NCBI RefSeq assembly: GCF_001447385.1
Contig: NZ_LLWQ01000015.1
Span: forward strand, 1 to 46,380
Length of the DNA: 46,380 nt
Reading direction: 5' to 3'
DNA from: Paracoccus sp. MKU1
GTDB taxonomy: Bacteria > Pseudomonadota > Alphaproteobacteria > Rhodobacterales > Rhodobacteraceae
Part shown: positions 18,022 to 25,948 of the stretch, one piece after another
Layout: each line of letters starts with the position of its first letter
Position numbering within the stretch: position 1 is the stretch's first letter
The notes under the pieces: generated by a model
Told to the model about the DNA's origin: nothing
Databases searched by the model: none
What the model saw: the letters and a program-made list of their open reading frames with translations, nothing else
Translations under genes and position numbers: made by a program

Positions 18022-18891
18022 ATGACGATCTACAATCTCGGCTCGATCAACATCGACCATGTCTATCGCCTGCCCGCCCTGCCCCGACCGGGCGAGACGC
18101 TGCACGCGCAATCCTATGCCCAGGGGCTGGGCGGCAAGGGGGCCAACCAGTCGGTCGCCGCCGCCCGCGCCGGAGCCGATGTGGTGCATCTGGGCGCGAT
18201 GGGTAACGGCGACGACTGGGTTCTGGAGCGACTCGCCGCAGCGGGCGTGCGGACCTCGGCCATCGCCCGGCTGCCGGAGATCGCCACCGGCCACGCGATC
18301 ATTCTGGTCGATGCCGGGGGCGAGAACTCGATCGTGCTGCATGGCGGCGCCAATCTGGCCCTGCCGCCCGACCTGGCCAGCGGCGCCGGCCTGGGTCCGG
18401 ACGACATCCTGCTGATGCAGAACGAGACCAACCTGCAAGCGGAAACCGCCGCGCATGCCCGCCGGGCCGGGGCGCGGGTGATCTATTCCGCCGCCCCCTT
18501 CAGCATCGCGGCGCTGCGCGAGATTCTGCCGCATGTCTCGATCCTGGCGGTGAATGAGATCGAAGCCCGCGACACCTTTGCAGCCTTCGGCGAGGACCTG
18601 CCGGTCGAGGGGCTGCTGGTCACCCGCGGCTCCGAAGGCGCCGAGTTCCGCGACCTGCGCGGCGGGCAGGTCTGGCGCCAGCCGGCCTTTGCGGTGCAGG
18701 CGGTGGACACCACCGGCGCCGGCGATTGCTTTGCCGGCTGGTTCGCCGCCGGGCTGGCGCGGGGCGAGGACCCGCCCATCGCCCTGCGCCACGCCGCCGC
18801 CGCCGCGGCATTGCAAGTCACCCGCAAGGGCGCGGGCGATGCCATGCCCGACCGCGCTGAAGTCCTCGCCTTTCTGAAAGCCCGCGGCTGA
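18022..18891 (+). CDS. PfkB-family sugar kinase, ribokinase-like
   Basis: This 289-residue PfkB-family kinase has the substrate motif GLGGKGANQSVAAARAG (36-52) and the C-terminal signature DTTGAGDCFAGWFAAGLA, whose Asp is the catalytic base. It resembles ribokinase (D-ribose to ribose 5-phosphate), but other PfkB substrates cannot be excluded and no ribose transporter is next to it. I start at ATG 18022 with a GGGGGCTGG box upstream; the longer frame from 17962 overlaps the terminator region. It begins a same-strand run with the S49 peptidase 39 bases downstream. Confidence 0.85.
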   Translation: MTIYNLGSINIDHVYRLPALPRPGETLHAQSYAQGLGGKGANQSVAAARAGADVVHLGAMGNGDDWVLERLAAAGVRTSAIARLPEIATGHAIILVDAGGENSIVLHGGANLALPPDLASGAGLGPDDILLMQNETNLQAETAAHARRAGARVIYSAAPFSIAALREILPHVSILAVNEIEARDTFAAFGEDLPVEGLLVTRGSEGAEFRDLRGGQVWRQPAFAVQAVDTTGAGDCFAGWFAAGLARGEDPPIALRHAAAAAALQVTRKGAGDAMPDRAEVLAFLKARG

Positions 18892-18930
18892 GAGCTTGCC
18901 CATGGCCCTGCATCTGCCTATCTGGAGCCC

Positions 18931-19734
18931 ATGAAAATTCCATTCCTGAACCGCCCGGCCACTGTCGCCGTCCTGCGCCTGCAAGGTGCCATCGGGGTCG
19001 CCGGCCGCGGCGGCCCCGGCCTGTCCGATGCCGCGCTGGCGCCGCTGCTGGAACGCGCCTTCAAGCGGCGCAGGCCCGCCGCCGTGGCGCTGGCCCTGAA
19101 CTCGCCCGGCGGCTCGCCGGTGCAGTCCAGCCTGATCGGCGCCCGCATCCGCCGCCTGGCCGAGGAGCGCGAGATCCCGGTCCATGCCTTTGTCGAGGAC
19201 GTGGCGGCCTCAGGCGGCTATTGGCTGGCGACGGCGGCGGATTACATCTGGGCCGATGACAGCTCGGTGCTGGGCTCGATCGGGGTGATCTCCTCGGGCT
19301 TCGGCTTCGTCGAGCTGATCCAGCGCCACGGTATCGAGCGCCGCGTGCATACCGCTGGCCGCTCGAAGTCGATGCTGGACCCGTTCCGGCCCCAGACCCC
19401 GGAGGACGTCGCCCGGTTGGACCGCCTGCTCGGCCCGATCCACGAGGCGTTCAAGCAGCAGGTGCGCGCGCGGCGCGGCAACCGCCTGCCCGAGGATCGC
19501 GACCTGTTCACCGGCGAGATCTGGACCGGCCGCGAGGCGGTCGAGTTGGGGCTGGCCGACGGCATCGCCCATCTGGTGCCGAAGATGCGCGAGCTTTACG
19601 GCAAGGAGGTGCGCTTCCTGACCTATGGCCAGCGCATCCCGTGGTTCCGCCGCTTCGGCCTGTCCGCCGACGATTTTATTGACAGCATCGAGGAACGCGC
19701 CGCCTTCGCGCGCTTCGGGGCGGGGCGCGGATGA
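18931..19734 (+). CDS. S49-family serine peptidase (SppA/SohB-like)
   Basis: This 267-residue single-domain S49 peptidase cuts leftover signal peptides or membrane proteins using a Ser-Lys dyad. The Ser is in EDVAASGGYWLA (Ser94) and the Lys in TAGRSKSML (Lys146); the oxyanion block LNSPGGSPVQSS is also present. It lacks the second domain of E. coli SppA, and no N-terminal membrane segment is clear. Its stop codon overlaps the ATG of a 36-residue membrane protein (19731-19734), which could supply a membrane partner; that is inference. Confidence 0.88.
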   Translation: MKIPFLNRPATVAVLRLQGAIGVAGRGGPGLSDAALAPLLERAFKRRRPAAVALALNSPGGSPVQSSLIGARIRRLAEEREIPVHAFVEDVAASGGYWLATAADYIWADDSSVLGSIGVISSGFGFVELIQRHGIERRVHTAGRSKSMLDPFRPQTPEDVARLDRLLGPIHEAFKQQVRARRGNRLPEDRDLFTGEIWTGREAVELGLADGIAHLVPKMRELYGKEVRFLTYGQRIPWFRRFGLSADDFIDSIEERAAFARFGAGRG

Positions 19735-19841
19735 TCAAGACCGTCATCCTGTGCCTGCTCATCATCATGGCGCTGGCACTGGCCGCCGGCCCCGGGGTGC
19801 GCCGCGTAATCGCCAGGCTGCTGGGAATCGGGCGGAAATGA
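19731..19841 (+). CDS. 36-residue single-pass membrane protein
   Basis: A small frame encodes MIKTVILCLLIIMALALAAG followed by a basic tail PGVRRVIARLLGIGRK. It has one hydrophobic helix (residues 4-20) and an arginine-rich amphipathic end, suggesting an inner-membrane microprotein. Its ATG overlaps the peptidase stop (ATGA) and its own stop overlaps the ATG of the next SDR (ATGA at 19838-19841), a double coupling that argues strongly for translation. I recognise no named family. It may be a cofactor or substrate of the S49 peptidase. Confidence 0.72.
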   Translation: MIKTVILCLLIIMALALAAGPGVRRVIARLLGIGRK

Positions 19842-20608
19842 CCGCGCTGGTGACCGGAGGCGCCCGCCGGCTGGGGCGGGCCATCACCCTGTATCTGGCC
19901 CGGCGCGGGCTGGACGTGGCGATTCATTATCAAAGCTCGGCCGACGAGGCCCAGGCCACGGCCGCCGAGGCCCGCGCCCTGGGCGTCCGGGCCGAGATCT
20001 TCGAGGCCGACCTGCTGGATCTCGACCAGAGCGAGGCGCTGGTGGACCGCGCCCATGCCGCGCTGGGGCCGCTGGGGTTGCTGGTGAACAACGCCTCGAT
20101 CTTCGAATACGACAACATCGCCACAGCGACGCGTGAAAGCTGGGACCGGCACATGGGGTCGAACCTGCGCGCACCCTTCATCCTGACCCAGGCCTTTGCC
20201 CGCCAGGCCCCCAGGGCCGACCGCAGCGGCAGCGAACCGGTGGCGCGCGGCCTGGTGATCAACATGATCGACCAGCGCGTGCTGAAGCCGACGCCGGAGT
20301 TCATGACCTATTCACTGGCCAAGGCCGGGTTGTGGTGGCTGACGCGGACCTCTGCCCAGGCGCTGGCGCCGGATATCCGCGTCAACGCCATCGGCCCCGG
20401 CCCGACCATGCAGGGCACCCGCCAATCCGCCAGCCATTTCGCCAATCAGCGCGCCGCGACCATCCTGCAACGCGGTGCTGGACCCGAGGATGTCTGCGCC
20501 GCACTGGGCTATCTGATGGACGCGCCTTCGGTTACCGGACAGCTGATCTGCGTGGACGGCGGCCAGCATCTGGCCTGGCGCACCCCCGACGTGCTGGGCG
20601 TCGAATAG
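19838..20608 (+). CDS. Pteridine reductase-like SDR (FolM/PTR1 type)
   Basis: This 256-residue SDR has TGGARRLGRAI (6-16), with the Arg of pteridine reductases, NNAS (84-87) and YSLAK (Tyr158-Lys162). The usual catalytic Ser is replaced by Asp145 in NMIDQRV, 13 residues before the Tyr, which is the Asp-Tyr-Lys arrangement of PTR1/FolM. Expected activity is NADPH reduction of dihydrobiopterin, dihydromonapterin or dihydrofolate. The GPGPT block near residue 187 replaces the usual PG. The ATG at 19838 overlaps the microprotein stop; a longer frame from 19625 only shadows the peptidase. Confidence 0.85.
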   Translation: MTALVTGGARRLGRAITLYLARRGLDVAIHYQSSADEAQATAAEARALGVRAEIFEADLLDLDQSEALVDRAHAALGPLGLLVNNASIFEYDNIATATRESWDRHMGSNLRAPFILTQAFARQAPRADRSGSEPVARGLVINMIDQRVLKPTPEFMTYSLAKAGLWWLTRTSAQALAPDIRVNAIGPGPTMQGTRQSASHFANQRAATILQRGAGPEDVCAALGYLMDAPSVTGQLICVDGGQHLAWRTPDVLGVE

Positions 20609-20909
20609 AGCAAGAATCCGCCGGTCCGCGGCAAGTTGTCCACTTTGCGGAACGCATTCACGCAATCTTCACGATTCTGGTAAGAAATTCAGAGGATTGC
20701 ACAGGAGAGAAAAAATATATCCTGGAATCAACTACTTGCAATGCTGCCTAGAATTTGTGCAAAACAACGAAACCCCAAGAAACGCTAATTGAACGCGTGA
20801 TACTCCCAAGCTGATTCACAGAGTTATCCACAGATTCCGTGGACAGGATTCAGCTTGAACTTTCCTATCCGAACTTGCAGCCGAGGCCGAGAATCATTTC
20901 GTTAACAGC
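20609..20909. other. AT-rich intergenic region before uvrC
   Basis: This 300-base gap is markedly AT-richer than its surroundings and contains no supported gene. It holds a consensus DnaA box (20824-20832) and presumably the uvrC promoter. Confidence 0.6.
20824..20832 (+). promoter_or_regulatory. Consensus DnaA box upstream of uvrC
   Basis: TTATCCACA matches the DnaA consensus exactly. The reverse-oriented GTGGACA seven bases on (20839-20845) forms a dyad TCCAC-AGATTCC-GTGGA. It lies about 80 bases before the uvrC start. A single strong box suggests DnaA-linked regulation more than an origin. Confidence 0.45.
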
Positions 20910-22781
20910 ATGACCGATTCCACCCCAGAAAAGCCGCCCGCCAAGACGGGCCATGCGCTGATCCAGGACTATCTGCGGACGCTCGACGGCTCGCCGGGGG
21001 TCTATCGGATGCTGGATGCGCAGGGGGCGGTGCTTTACGTCGGCAAGGCGCGGAATCTGCGGGCGCGGGTCTCGAACTATGCGCGCGGCACCGGACATTC
21101 GGCGCGGATCGCGCGGATGATCCGCGAGACCTGCTCGATGATGTTCCTGACCACGCGCACCGAGACCGAGGCGCTGCTTCTGGAGCAGAACCTCATCAAG
21201 CAGCTGAAGCCGCGCTACAACGTGCTCTTGCGCGACGACAAGAGCTTCCCGAATATCCTGGTGGCCAAGTCGCATCCCTTCGCGCAGATCAAGAAGCATC
21301 GCGGCGCCAAGGCGGAAAAGGGCGATTATTACGGCCCCTTCGCCAGCGCCGGGGCGGTGAACCGGACGCTGAACCAGTTGCAACGGGTGTTCCTGCTGCG
21401 CTCTTGCACCGACGCCACCTTTTCCAGCCGGACGCGGCCCTGCCTGCTTTACCAGATCAAGCGATGCAGCGCGCCCTGCGTCGGCCGCATCGGGCTGGAG
21501 GAATACAACGCCCTGGTCGCCGATGCCGAGCTGTTCCTGCAAGGCAAGACCACCCGCATCCAGGCCGACCTGGCGCGCGAGATGGCCGAGGCGGCCGAGG
21601 CGATGGAATACGAGCGCGCCGCCGCCTTGCGCGACCGCATCAAGGCGCTGACCGCCGTGCAATCGGTGCAGGCGATCAACCCGCGCGGCGTGCCCGAGGC
21701 CGACGTGATCGCGCTGCACATGGAGGGCGGGCAGGCCTGCGTGCAGGTCTTCTTCATCCGCGGCAATCAAAGCTGGGGCAACCGCGACTTCTATCCCCGG
21801 CTGAACGGGGTGGAATCGGCCGACGAGGTGATGCAGGCCTTCCTGGCGCAGTTCTACGACGGCAAGGTGCCGCCGCGGCTGATCCTGCTGTCGCATGGCA
21901 TCGAGGACCCCGACCTGATGACCGAGGCGCTGTCGGAAAAGGCCGGGCGCAAGGTTACGCTGGGCGTGCCCCGGCGCGGCGAAAAGGCCGAGCTGGTGGA
22001 AAACGCCCTGCGCAACGCCCGCGAAAGCCTGGCGCGCCGCATGTCGGAAAGCGCCGCGCAGCAGCGGCTGCTGGAGGGGCTGGCCGAGGCCCTGGACCTG
22101 CCCGCCGTGCCGCAGCGCATCGAGGTCTATGACAACAGCCATATCCAGGGCACCAATGCCGTCGGCGGCATGGTCGTCGCCGGCCCCGAGGGCTGGATCA
22201 AGAGCCAGTATCGCAAGTTCAACATCAAGGGCACCGAGATCACGCCGGGCGACGATTTCGGCATGATGAAGGAGGTGCTGACCCGCCGCTTCTCGCGCCT
22301 GCTGAAAGAGGACCCCGACCGCCAGACCGACACCTGGCCCGATCTCTTGCTGATCGACGGCGGCGCCGGGCAGGTCTCGGCGGTGCACGAGATCATGGCC
22401 GAGATGGGGGTCGAGGACATCCCGATGATCGGCGTCGCCAAGGGCGAGGACCGCGACCACGGCAAGGAGGAGTTCCACCGCTACGGCCAGAGGCCCTTCG
22501 CGCTGCGGATGAACGACCCGGTGCTGTATTTCATCCAGCGCCTGCGGGACGAGGCGCATCGCTGGGCCATCGGCACGCATCGCGCCAAGCGGGCCAAGGC
22601 GGTGATGGCCAATCCGCTGGACGAGATCGCCGGCATCGGCGCCGCCCGCAAGCGCGCACTGCTCCAGCATTTCGGCAGCGCCAAGGCGGTCAGCCGCGCC
22701 GGGCTTGCCGATCTGGTCGCGGTCGAGGGCATCAGCGAAGCCATGGCGCAGAAGATCGTCGATCATTTCCACAAAGGCTGA
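20910..22781 (+). CDS. uvrC: Excinuclease ABC subunit C
   Basis: UvrC makes both incisions in nucleotide excision repair with UvrA and UvrB. The 623-residue protein has the N-terminal GIY-YIG nuclease ([20 protein letters not shown], residues 27-46), a [13 protein letters not shown]ys motif, and the UvrB-binding UVR motif around 205-240 ([20 protein letters not shown]). An RNase H-like C-terminal nuclease ([29 protein letters not shown]) and a helix-hairpin-helix tail ([18 protein letters not shown]) complete it. Length and order are normal. A DnaA box lies upstream; the NTF2-like gene follows 12 bases after the stop. Confidence 0.97.
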   Translation: MTDSTPEKPPAKTGHALIQDYLRTLDGSPGVYRMLDAQGAVLYVGKARNLRARVSNYARGTGHSARIARMIRETCSMMFLTTRTETEALLLEQNLIKQLKPRYNVLLRDDKSFPNILVAKSHPFAQIKKHRGAKAEKGDYYGPFASAGAVNRTLNQLQRVFLLRSCTDATFSSRTRPCLLYQIKRCSAPCVGRIGLEEYNALVADAELFLQGKTTRIQADLAREMAEAAEAMEYERAAALRDRIKALTAVQSVQAINPRGVPEADVIALHMEGGQACVQVFFIRGNQSWGNRDFYPRLNGVESADEVMQAFLAQFYDGKVPPRLILLSHGIEDPDLMTEALSEKAGRKVTLGVPRRGEKAELVENALRNARESLARRMSESAAQQRLLEGLAEALDLPAVPQRIEVYDNSHIQGTNAVGGMVVAGPEGWIKSQYRKFNIKGTEITPGDDFGMMKEVLTRRFSRLLKEDPDRQTDTWPDLLLIDGGAGQVSAVHEIMAEMGVEDIPMIGVAKGEDRDHGKEEFHRYGQRPFALRMNDPVLYFIQRLRDEAHRWAIGTHRAKRAKAVMANPLDEIAGIGAARKRALLQHFGSAKAVSRAGLADLVAVEGISEAMAQKIVDHFHKG

Positions 22782-22793
22782 CGGGAGGAAGCC

Positions 22794-23225
22794 ATGGAGG
22801 ACAGTATTCGCGCCTTCTTTGCCCGCTACGAGCGGCTCTTCGCGCAGGCGCTGGCCGGCGAGGCGGATATGGAGGAGGTCGCCGCGCTTTACGCCCCGGA
22901 ATTCATCGCCGCCTCGCCGGCGGGGGTGAAGGCGGGCCGGAACGACGACCAGCTAAGGCAGGCGATGGCGCAGGGTTATGCGCATTATCGCACCATCGGC
23001 ACCAAGCAGATGACGATCCGCGAGATCCGGCTGTCACCGATAGACCCGCTGCATTGCATGGCCCATGTCGGCTGGCGGGCCGTCTATGACCGGGGCGAGG
23101 CGCCCGATGTGACCATCGCGTTCGAGGTGCATTACCTCGTGCAGATCCTTGATGGCACGCCCAAGGTCTTCGGCTGGGTGAGCGGCGACGAACAGGCACT
23201 GCTGAAACAGCACGGTATCGTCTGA
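22794..23225 (+). CDS. NTF2-like/SnoaL-like domain protein
   Basis: This 143-residue soluble protein starts MEDSIRAFFARYERLFAQAL and includes FGWVSGDEQALLKQHGIV at the end. The helix-then-sheet pattern, with ALYAPEFIAASPAGV, VGWRAVYDR and IAFEVHYLV, fits the NTF2-like (SnoaL) fold of small binding or isomerase proteins. The exact function is unknown. A GGGAGG box precedes the ATG, and the 12-base distance to uvrC suggests co-transcription. It is convergent with the Mla-type operon, three bases from that operon's last stop. Confidence 0.72.
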   Translation: MEDSIRAFFARYERLFAQALAGEADMEEVAALYAPEFIAASPAGVKAGRNDDQLRQAMAQGYAHYRTIGTKQMTIREIRLSPIDPLHCMAHVGWRAVYDRGEAPDVTIAFEVHYLVQILDGTPKVFGWVSGDEQALLKQHGIV

Positions 23226-23227
23226 CC

Positions 23228-23857
23228 TCAGCGGCAGCGCGCGGGATCGACCCCCACGGCGCGCATACCCCAATCGGTCATCTGCGCGACAAGCTGCTGG
23301 CCGGCTGCGTCAAAGGCCGGGATCAGGTCCGAGGTCTTGGTCGTCGGCGCCTGGGCCGTGGCGGCGAACCGCCCGCGCGAGACGACGCGGGCGTCCATCT
23401 CGCGCACCATCTGCGCATCGACCGTGAGCTTGATGATGGCGCCCTGTCCTGCGACCTCGGCATTGAAATCGTTGATCTCGGAAATCAGCGCGTAATCACC
23501 CGCCGTGCCCAGCGGCGCGCGGCCGACATGGGTGAAGGCGTCATAGACGCCAAAGCCGCGAACCAGCAGGGTTTGCAGCGTCACCGGCACCGTGTCGCCC
23601 CAGCGCGCATCGGGCAGGTATTGCGTCTGCAATTGGTTCGGCCGGATCATGATGCGGTCGGTGTCCAGCGTGCCGCGCGCCTTGGGCGGCTCGATCACCA
23701 GTTCGGCCAGCCGGCCGCGGCCGCAGCTTTGCGGCACGTCCGAAGGCGGGCGCAGCTCGAAGACATCGCGGTCGGGCTCGCCTTCCAGCGCGCGCACCGC
23801 GGCGCAGCCCGGCAGGGTCAGGGTCAGGACAAGCAGGGCGGCGGTAATGCGCATCAT
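23228..23857 (-). CDS. ABC-type transport auxiliary lipoprotein (LlpA/PqiC-like)
   Basis: The 209-residue precursor has a lipoprotein signal ITAALLVLTLTLPGCAAVRA, with a lipobox LPGC. The body resembles the ABC-type transport auxiliary lipoprotein domain: FELRPPSDVPQS, LVIEPPKARGTLDTDRI and NQLQTQYLPDARW. It is likely anchored in the outer membrane facing the periplasm and partners the MlaD-like protein encoded just upstream. Start is ATG 23857 (or the adjacent ATG 23854), with GGGAG upstream. It is the last gene of the operon. Related proteins sit in Pqi, Yeb and Mla-type systems. Confidence 0.82.
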   Translation of the reverse strand: MMRITAALLVLTLTLPGCAAVRALEGEPDRDVFELRPPSDVPQSCGRGRLAELVIEPPKARGTLDTDRIMIRPNQLQTQYLPDARWGDTVPVTLQTLLVRGFGVYDAFTHVGRAPLGTAGDYALISEINDFNAEVAGQGAIIKLTVDAQMVREMDARVVSRGRFAATAQAPTTKTSDLIPAFDAAGQQLVAQMTDWGMRAVGVDPARCR

Positions 23858-23865
23858 GGACTCCC

Positions 23866-25167
23866 TCAGCGGCGGAACTCGGGCACGCGCGGTCCCGAGA
23901 AGACTTGCGACGGGTTGCGTCTCAGCGCCGAGACCAGCTCGTTCACATTGCCCACCAGCCCGCGCAGATCGCTGGCCATGCGGGTGAATTGCGGCAGCCC
24001 CTCGCGGGTGAAAGCCTGCACCGGCGCGCGGGCGCTGTCCAGCATGCCGCGCAGGCTGGCAAAGGCGGCGTCGGCGCTGTCGGCGGCATTGCGCAAGCGG
24101 TCGGTGATCTCGGGCAGGTCGGCGACCACGCGGTCGATGGCCTCGTTCGCCTTGCCCAGCGTCACCCGCAGATCGGCCACCACCGGCTCGACATTGCTGT
24201 TGATGACCCGGTCGGCGCCGTCGAAGGCCCGCTCGGCCGAGGCCAGCGTCCGCTGCCCGACCTCCAGCGCCGCGTCCAGGCTGTCGAGGCTCTGGTCCGC
24301 GCGCTCGGTCAGCCGGTTCAGATCGGATTGCAGCGTGGCGGCGGTCTGGTCCAGCCGCTGTGTCAGCGCCTTCAAATCGCCCGCGACATAGGCGCGCACC
24401 TCGTCCAGCGTGGCGGTGCCGGATTCCAGCGCCGTATCGACCTTGCCCGCGCTTTCGTTGAACTTGGCCAGCGCGGTATCGGCATTGCCCAGCGTCGTCT
24501 CGGCCGCCGCGCTGAGCCCGTCCAGCCGCTCGCCGAAGGCCGAGATGTCGGAGGCCGCAGAGGCGATGGAATCGGTGGCCGTGGTCACATCGGCCAGCGC
24601 CTTGTCCAGATTGGCGCTGGAGCGTTCGACATTGTCGAGGATATTGCGCACCCGGTCCTGGTTCTCGTCGCCCAGCAGCCGGGTCAGCTGCTCGGCCACG
24701 GTGTTGAGGCGCGACAGCATCTCGGGGCCCTGCTCCGACAGCGTTTGCAGGGCCGAGCGGTTGGCGGCGATCACCGGGATCGAATCTGGGTCCACGTCGC
24801 GCAGCAGGGGCGCGTCGGGCCGGCCCGAGGTGATCGCCACATTGGCGACGCCGGTGACGCCCTGGATCTCGATCGAGGCGCGGGAATCGGTGCGCACCGG
24901 CGTATCCTCGGCCACCTCGATCCGGACCCGGACCGCGCCGTTCACGCTTGGCGACAGCTGCATGTCCACCACCTTGCCGACGGAAAGCCCGGCGAACAGC
25001 ACCTCCGAGGACACGCCCAGCCCCGACACCTCCGGGAAATAGATGTCGTAATAGGCGAACTGCCGGTCCAGTTGCAGCTTGGCGAACCACATCAGGAACA
25101 CCAGCATTCCCAGGAAGCCGGCGATGGTGAAGGCTCCGATCAGCACGTAATTGGCCTTGGTCTCCAT
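23866..25167 (-). CDS. mlaD: MlaD-family (MCE) substrate-binding protein
   Basis: This 433-residue MCE protein is anchored by an N-terminal helix (NYVLIGAFTIAGFLGMLVFLM) with the MCE domain at about residues 38-120 (VSGLGVSSEVLFAGLSVGKV). A long helical region follows (about 140-420), rich in Ala, Asp and Leu heptads, predicted to form a coiled-coil barrel or tunnel in the periplasm. It is longer than E. coli MlaD (183 residues), closer to the Rhodobacteral and actinobacterial MCE forms. It lies 4 bases after the ATPase gene and should bridge membranes for phospholipid transport. Confidence 0.9.
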   Translation of the reverse strand: METKANYVLIGAFTIAGFLGMLVFLMWFAKLQLDRQFAYYDIYFPEVSGLGVSSEVLFAGLSVGKVVDMQLSPSVNGAVRVRIEVAEDTPVRTDSRASIEIQGVTGVANVAITSGRPDAPLLRDVDPDSIPVIAANRSALQTLSEQGPEMLSRLNTVAEQLTRLLGDENQDRVRNILDNVERSSANLDKALADVTTATDSIASAASDISAFGERLDGLSAAAETTLGNADTALAKFNESAGKVDTALESGTATLDEVRAYVAGDLKALTQRLDQTAATLQSDLNRLTERADQSLDSLDAALEVGQRTLASAERAFDGADRVINSNVEPVVADLRVTLGKANEAIDRVVADLPEITDRLRNAADSADAAFASLRGMLDSARAPVQAFTREGLPQFTRMASDLRGLVGNVNELVSALRRNPSQVFSGPRVPEFRR

Positions 25168-25171
25168 GGGC

Positions 25172-25948
25172 TTACTCCTTTGCGCGGCCGGTGGTCATGG
25201 CGGCGCGGGCGCGCGGGCCGTGGAAATATTCATGCACCCAAGGGTGATCGACCTGAAGCATCTCGGCCATGGTGCCGCTGACCAGCACCTTGTTTTCCGC
25301 CAGCACCGCGATGCGGTCGCAACAGGCATGCAGCGTATCCAGGTCATGGGTGACCAGAAACACCGACAGGTCCAGCGCATTGCGCAGCTCGACGATCAGC
25401 CGGTCGAAGGCGTCGGCGCCGATGGGGTCCAGCCCCGCCGTGGGTTCGTCCAGAAACAGGATCTCGGGGTCCAGTGCCAGCGCGCGCGCCAGCCCGGCGC
25501 GCTTCCTCATGCCGCCCGACAGGTCGGAAGGGTATTTGTCATTCGCGTTCCACGGCAACCCCGCCATCGAGACCTTCAGCTCGGCCAGCCCCTGCCGCGC
25601 CTCGGGCGACAGGTCCGGCACGGCGCGCAGCGGCACCTCGACATTCTCGCGCACGGTCAGCGAGGAAAACAGCGCCCCGCTCTGGAACATCACGCCCCAA
25701 CGCCGCTCCAGCGCCTCGCGCGCCGGGCCGGTCAGCGCGCCGACATCCTGGTCAAAAACCCGCACCGTGCCGGCAGTGGGCTGGTTCAGTCCGACGATGG
25801 TGCGCAGCAGCACCGATTTCCCGGTGCCCGAACCGCCGACCACGCCCAGGATCTCGCCCCGCCGCAGGTCGAGGTCCAGCCCGTCATGCACGACATGGCG
25901 GCCGAACTGGGTGCGCAGCCCCCGGACCTCGATGATATTCCCGCTCAC
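25172..25948 (-). CDS. mlaF: MlaF-family ABC transporter ATP-binding protein
   Basis: This 258-residue ATPase powers the Mla-type lipid transporter. Walker A is GGSGTGKSVLLRTIVG (38-53), the ABC signature is LSGGMRKRAGLARAL, Walker B is EILFLDEPTAGLDP, and the switch His is in VTHDLD. The C-terminal extension after residue 235, GPRARAAMTTGRAKE, is short. The ATG overlaps the mlaE stop by four bases. MlaF in E. coli pairs with a small STAS protein, MlaB; here the STAS-like part seems fused to the permease. Confidence 0.93.
   Translation of the reverse strand: MSGNIIEVRGLRTQFGRHVVHDGLDLDLRRGEILGVVGGSGTGKSVLLRTIVGLNQPTAGTVRVFDQDVGALTGPAREALERRWGVMFQSGALFSSLTVRENVEVPLRAVPDLSPEARQGLAELKVSMAGLPWNANDKYPSDLSGGMRKRAGLARALALDPEILFLDEPTAGLDPIGADAFDRLIVELRNALDLSVFLVTHDLDTLHACCDRIAVLAENKVLVSGTMAEMLQVDHPWVHEYFHGPRARAAMTTGRAKE

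Noticed and set aside
20609..20909. AT-rich gap with DnaA box as replication origin
   Set aside because: Only one consensus box, no cluster of boxes or AT-rich 13-mers, and no dnaA, dnaN, hemE or parAB gene nearby.
20865..22772. 635-codon open frame antisense to uvrC
   Set aside because: Shadow of uvrC with His/Leu/Gly-rich product and no recognisable domain.
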